Assembly: GCA_022770365.1 (NCBI GenBank)
Contig: JALEHU010000099.1
Location: 21,199 to 85,198, forward strand
Length of the DNA: 64,000 nucleotides
Direction: 5' to 3'
DNA from: Blautia sp.
Lineage (GTDB): Bacteria > Bacillota > Clostridia > Lachnospirales > Lachnospiraceae
Under the pieces are notes generated by a model that saw nothing but the letters and a program-made list of their open reading frames with translations, did no database searches and was not told where the DNA came from. Below, in pieces: positions 42,275-52,285 of this stretch (within the stretch, counting starts at the first letter, position 1; each line of letters starts with the position of its first letter). A program made the position numbers and the translations under genes.

Positions 42275-43339
42275 ATGGAAAGAATGAAAAAAACACTGAA
42301 TCACATTTTTATTGACGGACTAAGCGGCATGGCACTGGGGCTTTTCTCCACTCTCATCGTGGGAACCATCATCCAGCAGATCGGCAGCCTGATTCCGGGG
42401 AACTTAGGTGATATTATTTATGTCATCGGTAAGGTGGCTGCTGCTATGACAAGTGCCGGAATCGGCGTTGGCGTTGCCTACAAGTTCAAAGAAAGCCCGC
42501 TGGTTACTTTTTCTGCAGCGACCGCCGGCATGGTAGGCGGATTTGCCAGCAAGCTTCTGGCAGGTACCGTTCTCGTTGACGGAGCTATGGTCTTCTCCGG
42601 TCCGGGAGAGCCCCTGGGAGCTTTCATCGCAGCACTGGTTGGAATCGAACTTGGACATCTTGTTTCAGGAAAAACCAAAGTCGATATTCTGGTCACACCG
42701 CTTGTAACTATCCTGACAGGTTCTGCAGTCGGCCTGGTTCTCGGACCGCCTATTTCTTCATTTATGACCTGGCTGGGAAGTATTATTAACTGGGGTACGG
42801 AACAGCAGTCATTCCTTATGGGTATCATTGTTTCTGTCCTGATGGGTATGATCCTTACCCTCCCCATCAGTTCCGCAGCACTTGGTGTCATCCTGAATCT
42901 TAACGGTCTGGCAGCAGGAGCTGCTGTCATCGGATGCTGCTGCAACATGGTAGGCTTCGCAGTTGCAAGTTACCGTGAAAACGGTGTTGGCGGACTGATC
43001 GCACAGGGTGTGGGAACTTCCATGCTTCAGGTACCCAACATCGTAAGAAAACCCGTCATATGGATACCGGCTATTGTATCCAGCGCTGTAGTAGGTCCGA
43101 TCGGTACCGTTCTTCTAAATATGCAGTGCAATGCAACAGGCTCCGGTATGGGTTCCGCAGGATTCGTCGGCCAGATCATGACCTGGCAGACAATGATCCA
43201 GTATGACACACCGATGGTCGTTCTGATTAAAATTCTTCTCCTTCAGTTCGTTCTGCCGGCAGTTATCACACTGGCTGTATCAGAATTCATGCGCAAAAAA
43301 CAGTGGATCAAAACAGGAGATATGGCACTGGATCTTTAA
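42275..43339 (+). CDS. PTS-IIC-like membrane protein (PTS_EIIC_2 type)
   Basis: From the ATG at 42275 (AGAGGGAG upstream) the product has 354 residues and nine to ten helices rich in Gly and Ala. DGLSGMALGLFSTLIVGTIIQQIGSLIP at the start, then GIGVGVAYKFKESPLVTFSAATAGMVGG and LGHLVSGKTKVDILVTP, are typical of the family with Pfam PTS_EIIC_2. No IIA or IIB domain is fused or adjacent. The substrate, and whether it works by phosphotransfer, are unknown. It is a single gene with its own terminator. Confidence 0.8.
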   Translation: MERMKKTLNHIFIDGLSGMALGLFSTLIVGTIIQQIGSLIPGNLGDIIYVIGKVAAAMTSAGIGVGVAYKFKESPLVTFSAATAGMVGGFASKLLAGTVLVDGAMVFSGPGEPLGAFIAALVGIELGHLVSGKTKVDILVTPLVTILTGSAVGLVLGPPISSFMTWLGSIINWGTEQQSFLMGIIVSVLMGMILTLPISSAALGVILNLNGLAAGAAVIGCCCNMVGFAVASYRENGVGGLIAQGVGTSMLQVPNIVRKPVIWIPAIVSSAVVGPIGTVLLNMQCNATGSGMGSAGFVGQIMTWQTMIQYDTPMVVLIKILLLQFVLPAVITLAVSEFMRKKQWIKTGDMALDL

Positions 43340-43355
43340 TTCCCGTCATTCAGCA

Positions 43356-43400
43356 AAAACCGCCTGTATGGTTTATCAGTAATCCCATACAGGCGGTTTT
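43356..43400. terminator. Bidirectional terminator between convergent genes
   Basis: AAAACCGCCTGTATGG (43356-43371) pairs perfectly with CCATACAGGCGGTTTT (43385-43400). It serves the PTS-IIC-like gene on the plus strand and yerC on the minus strand. Confidence 0.88.
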
Positions 43401-43408
43401 GTTTCTGT

Positions 43409-43771
43409 TTAAATTGATTCTTCTGTGTTCTTTTTTTCTGCTTCTTTTTTCTCTGTTTCTTCCATCTCTGCTTTACTTTTTTCGTTCTCACGCATTCTGG
43501 CAAAAACCATCTCATAACCGTCATTTCCATAGTTCAGAGAACGATTTACACGACTGATGGTGGCAGTGGATGCCCCGGTCTTCTCCGAAATATCCAGATA
43601 CGTGCGCTTATCCATCAGCATCTTGGCAACTTCAAAACGCTGTGAAAGAGACAGAAGTTCATTGATGGTACACACATCCTCAAAAAATGTATAACATTCT
43701 TCTTTATTCTTTAAGCACAAAATCGCCTCAAAAAGATGATCAACTGCCTCAGTTCTAATCTTCTTACCCAT
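43409..43771 (-). CDS. yerC: YerC/YecD family TrpR-related protein
   Basis: The 120-residue protein matches the YerC/YecD family. Residues 1-90 have the TrpR-like helical fold with a helix-turn-helix (CTINELLSLSQRFEVAKMLMDKRTYLDISEKTGASTATISRVNRSLNYG). The last 30 residues are a Lys/Glu-rich tail absent from short members. It probably binds DNA as a dimer. The effector and targets are unknown. The ATG follows AAAGGAGCAATGAC. Confidence 0.88.
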   Translation of the reverse strand: MGKKIRTEAVDHLFEAILCLKNKEECYTFFEDVCTINELLSLSQRFEVAKMLMDKRTYLDISEKTGASTATISRVNRSLNYGNDGYEMVFARMRENEKSKAEMEETEKKEAEKKNTEESI

Positions 43772-44027
43772 GTCATTGCTCCTTTAAAACAATTTTCTAA
43801 TCACTCGATAATATTAGTATTTTAACACTCTACTCTGTGATAAGCAAGCAGTTTTCACAAATTTTATGCATTTTTCATAATTTCACAAGGTTTTCATCCA
43901 GTTCTTTTTATGCAGAAATATAACTACTTTCATTTACAGTTATTATTACTCTTCCCAAAAATCATCTGATCTATCACGAAAAAACCTGCAGCAAATTTTT
44001 ACTGCAGGTTTTTTCGTTAGGAGAAAC
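43772..44027. other. AT-rich intergenic region
   Basis: This 256-nt stretch holds the yerC promoter region and, at its left-hand (44 kb) end, the terminator of the monosaccharide importer operon. No gene is supported. Confidence 0.5.
43981..44012 (-). terminator. Terminator of the monosaccharide importer operon
   Basis: AAAACCTGCAG (43981-43991) pairs with CTGCAGGTTTT (44002-44012). T runs follow on both strands. It lies 15 nt past the mmsB stop. Confidence 0.85.
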
Positions 44028-45212
44028 TTATTTTGCAATAAAAGATTTTCTCTTGCTTACTACATCAAAGATAACTGCAGCCAGAAGAACTGCACCTTTT
44101 ACTACTTTCTGCATATTCTGGTCTGTACCCATGATACTCATACCCTGGTTGATGATACCCATCAGAACCGCACCGATGATAACCCCGGGAACTGTACCGG
44201 TTCCGCCATATGCAGAAGCGCCACCGATAAAACAGGAACCAATGGCATCCATCTCATAGTTCTGTCCATAGGTAGGCTGTGCAGAAGTCATACGCGCTAC
44301 CGTCAGAAGACCTGCAAGAGCTGCAAGGAATCCCATATTGGTGTATGCAATAAAGTAAACTTTGTTTGTGTTAATACCGGAAAGCTTTGTAGCTTTTTCG
44401 TTACCGCCCACCGCATAGAAATAACGTCCTACAGTTGTTTTGCTTGTAACATACCCATAAACAAGAACAACGATCAGAACCCATACAAGAGAAGTAGGAA
44501 TACCTTTGTACTGGGCAAGTTTTATGCTGACAGCCATAACAACAACTACGATCAGAACCATTTTGGCATACATGGCACCCACACTGCCTGTCTCATATCC
44601 GTTTTTCTTTCTGTTCAGATAACTGCGCATTGTCATGATCACATAAACTGCACAGGCAATAATGCCCACTGCAAGAGCAACCATATTCAGACCTTCTCCG
44701 CCGCCCAGGAAATCCGGGATGTAGCAGTTGGCACCGCCGCCGAACAATTTAACGAATGTCTCTGATTTGATCGGAAGTGTTTTACCTGCCAGAACAACAT
44801 TGGACAGACCCCTGAACATCAGCATTCCTGCCAGTGTCACAATGAATGGCGGAATACGCACATATGCGATCCAGAACGCCTGCCATGCTCCGATCAGAGC
44901 ACCGATCAACAGTGAAAGAATGACTGCCACACCATCCGGCAGCCCCATGTTTTCCATAAAGATACCGCACAGAGCGCCTACAAAGCAGACAACAGATCCA
45001 ACAGAAAGGTCAATGTTTCCTCCTGTCAGAATACACAGCAGCATACCGGTTGCAAGTACAAACACATATGCGTTCTGTGAAATCAGGTTATTAATATTCT
45101 GCGGGTAAAGAATCTTGCCCTGTGTTCCCCAGGCAAAAAACAGAGTTACCAGAACAAGAACAATAATCATTGTATATTTTTGAAATCCGGCTTTTAATTT
45201 TGCTTTATACAT
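44028..45212 (-). CDS. mmsB: Multiple-monosaccharide ABC importer, permease
   Basis: The 394-residue protein has about ten helices. The GGNIDLSVGSVVCFVGALCG block (residues about 64-83) and IPPFIVTLAGMLMFRGL are signatures of ribose/xylose-type permeases, and TTVGRYFYAVGGNEKATKLSGINTNKV is the ATPase-contact loop. It sits directly behind the ATPase (3-nt gap) in the order chvE-mmsA-mmsB, the arrangement of the multiple-monosaccharide importers. It would carry xylose, arabinose, galactose or glucose. Confidence 0.9.
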   Translation of the reverse strand: MYKAKLKAGFQKYTMIIVLVLVTLFFAWGTQGKILYPQNINNLISQNAYVFVLATGMLLCILTGGNIDLSVGSVVCFVGALCGIFMENMGLPDGVAVILSLLIGALIGAWQAFWIAYVRIPPFIVTLAGMLMFRGLSNVVLAGKTLPIKSETFVKLFGGGANCYIPDFLGGGEGLNMVALAVGIIACAVYVIMTMRSYLNRKKNGYETGSVGAMYAKMVLIVVVVMAVSIKLAQYKGIPTSLVWVLIVVLVYGYVTSKTTVGRYFYAVGGNEKATKLSGINTNKVYFIAYTNMGFLAALAGLLTVARMTSAQPTYGQNYEMDAIGSCFIGGASAYGGTGTVPGVIIGAVLMGIINQGMSIMGTDQNMQKVVKGAVLLAAVIFDVVSKRKSFIAK

Positions 45213-45215
45213 TTC

Positions 45216-46754
45216 TTACTCTCCTTTGCTTGACTTCAGAATACATGCCATAATCTTTTCCTGAGATGCTTCCTCTGCGCTTAATTCGCCTGCGATTCTG
45301 CCCTCATTCATGACATAGATACGGTCTGACATTCCCAATATTTCCGGAAGTTCGGAAGAAATCATTATGACTGATTTGCCTGCTGCAACAAGGTCATTGA
45401 TAATACAGTAGATTTCATATTTTGCACCTACATCGATACCTCTGGTAGGTTCGTCCAGTATCAGAACATCCGGATCTGCAAACATCCATTTTGCAAGTAA
45501 TACTTTCTGCTGGTTTCCGCCGCTCAGGTTCCCAACATTCTGTTCTACGGAAGGACATTTTGTTTTCAGCTTATCCTTGTATTCCACAGCAACTGCGTAT
45601 TCTTTATCAGGATCAATGATTCCGTTTTTGCTGACGCCCTTCAGGTTTGCAAGAGTTGTATTGATTTTAATAGGATTGCTCAGGATCAGTCCGTCTCCTT
45701 TTCTGTCTTCTGTTACATAAGCCAGCTTGTGTTCAATGGCATCACGGGCACTTTTCAGATGAACTTCCTTTCCGTTCAGGAAAAGGTTTCCGCTGATATT
45801 TACCCCATAGCTCTTTCCAAAAACACTCATGGCAAGCTCTGTACGTCCCGCTCCCATAAGGCCGGAAATACCAACAACTTCACCTTTGCGTACATTGATG
45901 GATACATTATCCACTACTCTTCGCTCTGAATACAGGGGATGGTATACCGTCCAGTTTCTCACTTCCATATTGATATCGCCGATTTTTACACCATGGCGTT
46001 TCGGGAAACGGTCTGCAATTTCACGGCCGACCATTCCTTTGATAATACGGTCTTCTGAAAAATCGTCCACACCTTTTACAAGCGTTTCGATGGTGGAACC
46101 GTCGCGGATAACGGTGATCTTATCCGCAACATATGCAACCTCATTGAGTTTATGTGTAATAATAATACAGGTAAGACCTTCTTTTTTCAGCTTCAGCATC
46201 AGATCAAGAAGCGCTTTGGAATCCGACTCATTCAGAGATGATGTAGGCTCGTCAAGAATGAGAAGTTTTGCTTTTTTTGCCAGAGCTTTTGCGATTTCCA
46301 CAAGCTGCTGTTTACCCACACCGATGTCTTTGATCAGGGTTCTGGTGGACTCTGAGAGTCCTACCTGCTTTGTATATTTCTCTGCCATTCCGTAGGTCTG
46401 ATCCCAGTTAATGGCGAATTTTTTTCCTCGTTCATTACCAAGGAACATGTTTTCTCCGATCGTCATATAAGGTATCAGAGCAAGTTCCTGGTGAATAATT
46501 ACAATTCCTTTTGATTCACTGTCTTTAATATCATGAAAATTACAGACTTCTCCGTTATAAATGATATCCCCCTCATAAGTTCCATAAGGATACACACCAG
46601 AAAGAACATTCATCAGAGTAGATTTTCCGGCGCCGTTTTCACCTACAAGTGCGTGGATTTCTCCTTCTTCTACCTGAAGATTCACATTGTCAAGCGCCTT
46701 TACGCCAGGGAATGTTTTGGTGATATTTTTCATTTCCAACAGTATCTTTGCCAA
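45216..46754 (-). CDS. mmsA: Multiple-monosaccharide ABC importer, double ATPase
   Basis: The 512-residue protein starts at TTG 46754 (GGAGGGAG upstream) and has two ATPase halves. The first has [10 protein letters not shown] (residues 38-47), signature near [14 protein letters not shown] and Walker [12 protein letters not shown]. The second has degenerate Walker [12 protein letters not shown], intact [15 protein letters not shown] and [11 protein letters not shown]. This is the normal state of RbsA/XylG/MglA proteins, in which the second site is weak. It energises the MmsB pore. Confidence 0.92.
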   Translation of the reverse strand: MAKILLEMKNITKTFPGVKALDNVNLQVEEGEIHALVGENGAGKSTLMNVLSGVYPYGTYEGDIIYNGEVCNFHDIKDSESKGIVIIHQELALIPYMTIGENMFLGNERGKKFAINWDQTYGMAEKYTKQVGLSESTRTLIKDIGVGKQQLVEIAKALAKKAKLLILDEPTSSLNESDSKALLDLMLKLKKEGLTCIIITHKLNEVAYVADKITVIRDGSTIETLVKGVDDFSEDRIIKGMVGREIADRFPKRHGVKIGDINMEVRNWTVYHPLYSERRVVDNVSINVRKGEVVGISGLMGAGRTELAMSVFGKSYGVNISGNLFLNGKEVHLKSARDAIEHKLAYVTEDRKGDGLILSNPIKINTTLANLKGVSKNGIIDPDKEYAVAVEYKDKLKTKCPSVEQNVGNLSGGNQQKVLLAKWMFADPDVLILDEPTRGIDVGAKYEIYCIINDLVAAGKSVIMISSELPEILGMSDRIYVMNEGRIAGELSAEEASQEKIMACILKSSKGE

Positions 46755-46848
46755 AATTTCTCCCTCCTATCAAAGCAACAGGCGGGCGCGCCGGCCCGCC
46801 TGTGCAGAACATTTTACAGAACAAATTTTATGTTATTTGATATTCAGA

Positions 46849-47916
46849 TTACTGTAACTGATCTTCTGTGTAATATCCGGAATCAACAAGCATCTCTTTG
46901 TAGTTGTCAACAGTTACTGCAACCGGCTCGCAAAGGTAAGACGGGATAACGCCTGTGCCGTTATCATAAGTTTCAGTATCGTTTACAGGAGCTTCGCCGC
47001 CCTGCATGATAGCGTCAACCATTTCAACAACCTTGGATGCCAGTGTACGTGTATCTTTGAATACGGACATAGCCTGTTTGCCATCGATAATGTTCGGCAT
47101 GTTTGCAATGTCACAGTCCTGACCGGTGATAATCGGATATTCGCCTGTATAGTTCGCTGCCAGAGCGTTTTCTACACCAAGTGCGGTAGAGTCGTTGGAA
47201 GCAAGAACTGCATCAAGGTTTGTTCCGTCTGCATAGTAGGAAGAAAGGATATTCTCAAATCTTGCCTGTGCGGTTTCTGTTGCCCAGTTAGCTGTAGCAA
47301 CTTCATCTTTTGTCATCTGTCCGGACGGGCAAACCAGCTTGCCTGCATCGATGTACGGCTGAAGAACATCCATGGCACCGCCGAAGAAGAAGTTTACGTT
47401 ATTGTCACCAGGGTCACCTGTTACAAATTCAATATTAAACGGACCATCCTGATTGTCCAGATCCAGAGCATCTACCAGGAACTGTCCCTGAGTCTTTCCA
47501 ACAAGATAGTTGTCAAATGTTGCATAGTAGGAAACTGCATCTGTGTTCATGATCAGACGGTCATAGGAAATAACCGGGATTTCTGCTTCTTTTGCCTGTG
47601 CAAGAACTGTTCCGAGAGAATCGCCTTCGATGGAAGCGATAACCAGAAGCTGATCACCGTTTGCGATCATATTCTCGATCTGGGAAACCTGTGTTGCAAC
47701 ATCATTTCCTGCGAACTGAAGATCTACTTCGTAGCCTTTTGATTCCAGTTCTTTCTTCATATTCTCGCCGTCCTGATTCCATCTCTGGAGATCCTGGGTA
47801 GGCATTGCAACGCCGATCAGGCCTTTGCTTTCTTCAGCTTTAACGGATGCCGGTGCTGCTACCATTCCAACTACCATAGATGCGCAAAGAGTAGCTACAA
47901 ACAATTTTCTTTTCAT
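46849..47916 (-). CDS. chvE: Multiple-monosaccharide binding protein, ChvE type
   Basis: The 355-residue protein has a signal peptide (KRK, hydrophobic core, SVKA at about 27) and the ribose-binding fold. The segments IGVAMPTQDLQRWNQDGENMKKELES, YDRLIMNTDAVSYYATFDNYLVGKTQG and TGQDCDIANMPNIIDGKQAMSVFKDTRTLA match ChvE/XylF-type proteins with sugar-contacting Arg, Asp, Asn and Gln. It has no lipobox cysteine. The ATG follows GGAGGATTTTAAAA. The ahead region (47917-48043) holds a weak promoter (TACAAT with poor -35) and a perfect AGTACTC-CAT-GAGTACT hairpin, fitting control by the response regulator encoded upstream. Confidence 0.9.
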   Translation of the reverse strand: MKRKLFVATLCASMVVGMVAAPASVKAEESKGLIGVAMPTQDLQRWNQDGENMKKELESKGYEVDLQFAGNDVATQVSQIENMIANGDQLLVIASIEGDSLGTVLAQAKEAEIPVISYDRLIMNTDAVSYYATFDNYLVGKTQGQFLVDALDLDNQDGPFNIEFVTGDPGDNNVNFFFGGAMDVLQPYIDAGKLVCPSGQMTKDEVATANWATETAQARFENILSSYYADGTNLDAVLASNDSTALGVENALAANYTGEYPIITGQDCDIANMPNIIDGKQAMSVFKDTRTLASKVVEMVDAIMQGGEAPVNDTETYDNGTGVIPSYLCEPVAVTVDNYKEMLVDSGYYTEDQLQ

Positions 47917-48043
47917 TTTTAAAATCCTCCGTTTCTTTTTTCGACTTCAGTACTCCATGAGTACTACGTTCTTGATGGTGTTATTGTAGCACGGTTCATA
48001 TAGGATTTAGTTGGCAAATTATCGGACATTTTTCAGAAATGTA

Positions 48044-48074
48044 AAAAATGTCCTGCATAAAGCAAGACATTTTT
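48044..48074 (-). terminator. Terminator between the sensing genes and chvE
   Basis: AAAAATGTC (48044-48052) pairs with GACATTTTT (48066-48074), plus TGC/GCA inside. T residues follow on the minus strand. It splits the sensory operon (48132-53296) from the importer operon, whose promoter lies in 47917-48043. Confidence 0.8.
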
Positions 48075-48131
48075 GTCACAAAAATTTCCTATTGACTTTT
48101 GTGTATATTATATATTTTTTTCGATTTCGGC

Positions 48132-49187
48132 TTATCTTTTTGGAACATTCAGATAAACATCCTCTTCTGAATGCACTCCTGCATCAATAATAATTTCATC
48201 CATATTCTCTTTTGTAACTGCAATTGGCCGGAGCATGCAGAAAGGAATATCCTTCAAACCATCATTGATACTGCTGTTGATCCGCTCAAGTTCCTCGCCC
48301 CGTGCCATTTTCACCGCATACCTTGCAGTGGCTTTTGCAAGAGTTTCCACGGATTTAAAGGCCGTCATCGTCTGAGTTCCTTCCACAATCCGCTGGCAGG
48401 CAGCCAGATCTCCGTCCTGTCCCACCACCTTCACTTTACCGGCAAGACGATGCTCGGAAAGGACACGTACCACCTGGGACGCGATATCATCGTTCCCGCA
48501 CATGATTCCCTTCACATCCGGGAATTGCTCCAGCGCCTCTTCCAGATAATCCACAGCCTGTTCCGCAAGCCATCCTTCGCAGCTTGCCCGGTACACCACC
48601 TGAAGGTTACTGCCCTTAATCTGTTCCTCAAAACCTTCCCATACCATCTGCACATTGTTGTCTTCTTCCGCACCCTGGATCATAAAAATCTCTCCGCCTT
48701 CCGGAATAGATTCGATCAGTGCCTCTCCCATCAGTTCTCCCACGCCTCTATTATCAAAGGAAACATAAAGGTCTGTATCTGCATTGAGAATCAGCCGGTC
48801 ATAAGAAATGGTTTTGATTCCTGCCGCTGAAGCAGTCTTCATCACATCAGAAAGAGCACTGCAGTCACAGGCGATCACAATCAGGACATCCACTTTTTTA
48901 TCGATCAGATACTCGATCTGATCCCTCTGTTCCTCTACACTTCCATTGGCATTCTGCACATTCACTTCCGCACCCAGTTCTTTGGCTGCTGATACAAGCA
49001 CATCTCTGTCACGTATCCACCGTTCAATCACAAAAGAATCAAAACTGACTCCGATCTTTACCGCATCAGGATCGGATTCCTCTGTACTTACAGACACGTT
49101 TTCCGGCACTTCTTCCTGTTTCCCGCAGGAGCACAGCAGCATGGAAACACACAGAAATATACCGATGTTTCTGATCCACTTTTTCAT
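48132..49187 (-). CDS. XylF-like sugar-binding lipoprotein
   Basis: The 351-residue protein has a lipoprotein signal (IFLCVSMLLCSCGKQ; lipid Cys near residue 22). A ribose-binding fold follows, with VKIGVSFDSFVIERWIRDRDVLVSAAKELGA and TISYDRLILNADTDLYVSFDNRGVGELMGEAL. It resembles XylF and the XylFII sensor of clostridial xylose systems. It lies 2 nt behind the response regulator gene, so it probably belongs to signalling, perhaps as a surface sugar reporter, rather than to transport. It has its own terminator. Confidence 0.85.
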   Translation of the reverse strand: MKKWIRNIGIFLCVSMLLCSCGKQEEVPENVSVSTEESDPDAVKIGVSFDSFVIERWIRDRDVLVSAAKELGAEVNVQNANGSVEEQRDQIEYLIDKKVDVLIVIACDCSALSDVMKTASAAGIKTISYDRLILNADTDLYVSFDNRGVGELMGEALIESIPEGGEIFMIQGAEEDNNVQMVWEGFEEQIKGSNLQVVYRASCEGWLAEQAVDYLEEALEQFPDVKGIMCGNDDIASQVVRVLSEHRLAGKVKVVGQDGDLAACQRIVEGTQTMTAFKSVETLAKATARYAVKMARGEELERINSSINDGLKDIPFCMLRPIAVTKENMDEIIIDAGVHSEEDVYLNVPKR

Positions 49188-49189
49188 TA

Positions 49190-50785
49190 TTATCCCAACC
49201 TTTCCCGATATTCCCTGGGTGTGACACCTTCATATTTTTTGAAGATTCTGCTGAAGTAATTCGGATCACTGTAACCGCACATGGCACACACTTCCTTGAT
49301 ACTGTAATTCTGGTTCATAAGGAGCTGGCGCGCATTCTGCATCCTGATCCTGGTCAGATATTCAATAAAATTCTCGCCCTGTTCCTGTTTGAAAAGCTTA
49401 CTGAAATAATAAGGACTGATATCCACCATCCTGGATACTTCATCCAGAGAAATATCCTTCTGATAATTCTCATCGATATATGCTCTTGCTTTTGTAACAA
49501 CAGACTCCGATTCTCTTGCTTTGGTGGCTGTCATCCCGCTGCAGACCTCTTCGGTCTTATCCAGAAACCAGCTGCGAAGTGCTTTATAATCACTGCATGA
49601 CTGTATTTCTCTCAGATAATTCTCCCGATAACGAAATCCATACTTCATGCCCCCTCTGCAAAAGGCATTCTGTTCCACCCGCATGACAAGCTCCAGAACT
49701 TTGATCTCAATATCCTCCCGGTACTTACTGTAATTCTCCAGCATCCAGTCAAAGAAACGGTTCGCCGCTTCCGAAGCGCCGGCATAATCTGCCTCCATGG
49801 TTCGCTGTACATAACGGTTTTCAAGTTCTACGGGATACTCAACATCATATCCCTGAATAACGGGAATATCATTGATGTGTACAACATGACTGCTGCTTTC
49901 CCTGAGCGCCCGGAGCGCTTCCGTATAGGATTCCTTAACCTCCTCAAGAGCCCTGACTCTGCCGATTCCTCCGCGGAACTTACTGTCTATGCGGCTTTCC
50001 AGTTTATGCAGCATGTTTCTCATTCTGGTAAGAATTTCCACACGTTCCTCGTATTCCACGCAGTCTTTTTCATGGGGAACCAGCAGCACGATACGGTTTC
50101 CCATGACAGGACCCACCATACATTCAAAAAATCCCTTGGCAATCTCGCGGAATTCCGGGTAAAACCTGCTGGCACGGACGCTGGCACCAACCGCATTAGT
50201 AAGGATTCCATTCTCAATACTGTCACCAAATTCCACCACAGCCATAAACGCATACTTTTTATCGATATTCAGAAATTCCCGGTAATAATTTTCGTATGTA
50301 TGAAAATCATCCTGAAGAAGCACATTATAGATATAACCCGATTCGATAACGGGAAGAATGGTTTCCAGTTTTTCACGGATCTTCAGATCATCGCTTCGTT
50401 TCTGCCTGGTTTCATCCACCTGTTTCATAGCCTTCATGCATACTTCCACGATTTTCTTTTTATTCACAGGCTTCGTAAGATACTCCATCACTCCCAGATT
50501 GATGGCCTCCTGTGCATAATGAAATTTATCATATGCAGTGATCACAATAAAAATCATCCCCGGATTAAATTTACGTATTTCCTTCATTGCCTGAATCCCG
50601 CTTAAGCCCGGCATCTGAATATCCACAAACGCAATATCCGGACGGAAAGCTTCCGCCTGCTCTACCACGGCCCTGCCTGTCTTGGCACAGGCAATTTCAC
50701 ATTCACTTCCAAAATTACTGTTGATAATACTTTTCAGCGATTCCAGCATAATCCCTTCATCATCTGCAATTAATATTCGATACAT
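49190..50785 (-). CDS. YesN-type response regulator with AraC output
   Basis: The 531-residue protein has a receiver domain in residues 1-125 (acidic pair D8/D9, phosphoacceptor D55 in FVDIQMPG, Lys in EYLTKPVNK), a long linker of the YesN type, and a C-terminal AraC double helix-turn-helix (DISLDEVSRMVDISPYYFSKLFKQEQGENFIEYLTRIRM, SIKEVCAMCGYSDPNYFSRIFKKYEGVTPREYR). It should activate the chvE operon. It overlaps the kinase gene by 16 nt. Confidence 0.92.
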   Translation of the reverse strand: MYRILIADDEGIMLESLKSIINSNFGSECEIACAKTGRAVVEQAEAFRPDIAFVDIQMPGLSGIQAMKEIRKFNPGMIFIVITAYDKFHYAQEAINLGVMEYLTKPVNKKKIVEVCMKAMKQVDETRQKRSDDLKIREKLETILPVIESGYIYNVLLQDDFHTYENYYREFLNIDKKYAFMAVVEFGDSIENGILTNAVGASVRASRFYPEFREIAKGFFECMVGPVMGNRIVLLVPHEKDCVEYEERVEILTRMRNMLHKLESRIDSKFRGGIGRVRALEEVKESYTEALRALRESSSHVVHINDIPVIQGYDVEYPVELENRYVQRTMEADYAGASEAANRFFDWMLENYSKYREDIEIKVLELVMRVEQNAFCRGGMKYGFRYRENYLREIQSCSDYKALRSWFLDKTEEVCSGMTATKARESESVVTKARAYIDENYQKDISLDEVSRMVDISPYYFSKLFKQEQGENFIEYLTRIRMQNARQLLMNQNYSIKEVCAMCGYSDPNYFSRIFKKYEGVTPREYRERLG

Positions 50786-52284
50786 ACGTCCTCCGTTTCC
50801 CTGTAGGGAATGGTAATGGTTACCTCTGTTCCCTGATCCTCTCCGGCACTCTCAATCGCCAGCAGGTTTTTCTGTTTATAATACAATTCCAGCCTGCTGA
50901 TCACATTATACATTCCAATTCCTGTTGAATCTCCGGGATTTTCCTCTGTCCGGATCTCACCGCTTAAGATCTGCCCGATCCGTTCTTCTGAGATGCCTTT
51001 TCCATTATCACTCACACTGATCCGGATATCCGTCCCCATCTGTTTTATCCGAAGCTGAATGAAACCTTCCCATTCAATATTACGGATACCATGATTAACG
51101 GCATTTTCCACGATGGGCTGCAGAATCATACTCGGCACTCTGCACTCCAGCACGGATTCGTCCACATCTGTCGTATAATGGATATCTCCTGCAAAGCGTA
51201 CATTCAGAATGTAGATATAATTCTCTACCGCTTCTACTTCCTCCCTCAATGTAGCATCTTCGCTGCCCTTTTTTACATTGTAGCGAAAAAAATCCGCCAT
51301 ACGTTCCACAAAAACGCAGGTTTTCTCCGCGTCCTCCATCATAGCCAGCTGGGCGCCTGCATTCAGGGAATTGAAAAGAAAATGAGGATTGATCTGGGAT
51401 TGAAGATATTTCAGCTGGGCTTCTTTGAGATGAGCTTCCATAAGGAGCTCCCGCTCCATCATTTCCTGCTCTTTTTCCATATTCTCTTTTGTCAGTTTCA
51501 TATACTCTTCCAGACTGGATACCATGGTATTGAAAGCTCTCGTCACCACTCCCACTTCATCCTGTGCATCCGTCTGTGGCATTTTTACACTAAAATTCGC
51601 CTGGCCCACAAGATTTGCCGTAGCAGCCAGCCAGGTCAGCGGTGCCACAACTCCCCTTACCATGTAAAACAGCATCAGGATACAGACGCCCATCATCAGT
51701 ACCAGCATTACAAGACTTCCGACTTCAATATAACGGATGGAATTCTGAAGTGTCCGGTAACTGGATGAATTGTTTTTAAACTGCAGAACATTCAGATCTG
51801 AAATATAGGAATTCAGGTACCTGTACATCTGCAGGGCTTCCGCGTAGGAGGTCTTATATTTTTCCACATTCCTGCCCCGTTTGGCAAGAACTGTTTCCGC
51901 CGTATACTCCAGATAGGTTTCCGACATTTTGCGGATATTTTTTTCCAGAAGCTTTACCGGATTGTCAACAGGTCTGTCATTAAGCTGTTCCAGAAGCTTT
52001 TTGTATCGCTCCTCATTCCGGTAGTAATTCTCCAGAGAATCCGATGTTTTTACGGTTAGATAATTATACATTCCCGTCTGAACAGACTCCAGTGATTCCG
52101 CCAGTTCCGTCAGGTTCACATTACTGGCATACACGCTGTCCAGTCTCTGCATGGTCTTATTTACCTGCCAGTACATCAGCATATTCGTAATAAACAGAAT
52201 CAGCGCAATCATTCCCACCTGGCATAGCACCTTCACTGCAAGGGGAAAATCCTTCCACCGAAATCGTCTTTTCTTTTTTTCCAT
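50770..52284 (-). CDS. YesM-type sensor histidine kinase
   Basis: The 504-residue membrane kinase has two membrane helices (about 18-38 and 188-208) flanking an extracellular helical domain. A HAMP segment (210-262), the His_kinase motif LKYLQSQINPHFLFNSLN with phospho-acceptor H301, and an HATPase domain (VENAVNHGI, DNGKGIS, GIGMYNVISRL) follow. It phosphorylates the YesN-type regulator encoded next. The gene between 52286 and 53296 probably supplies its sugar sensor. Confidence 0.92.
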   Translation of the reverse strand: MEKKKRRFRWKDFPLAVKVLCQVGMIALILFITNMLMYWQVNKTMQRLDSVYASNVNLTELAESLESVQTGMYNYLTVKTSDSLENYYRNEERYKKLLEQLNDRPVDNPVKLLEKNIRKMSETYLEYTAETVLAKRGRNVEKYKTSYAEALQMYRYLNSYISDLNVLQFKNNSSSYRTLQNSIRYIEVGSLVMLVLMMGVCILMLFYMVRGVVAPLTWLAATANLVGQANFSVKMPQTDAQDEVGVVTRAFNTMVSSLEEYMKLTKENMEKEQEMMERELLMEAHLKEAQLKYLQSQINPHFLFNSLNAGAQLAMMEDAEKTCVFVERMADFFRYNVKKGSEDATLREEVEAVENYIYILNVRFAGDIHYTTDVDESVLECRVPSMILQPIVENAVNHGIRNIEWEGFIQLRIKQMGTDIRISVSDNGKGISEERIGQILSGEIRTEENPGDSTGIGMYNVISRLELYYKQKNLLAIESAGEDQGTEVTITIPYRETEDVCIEY

Positions 52285-52285
52285 G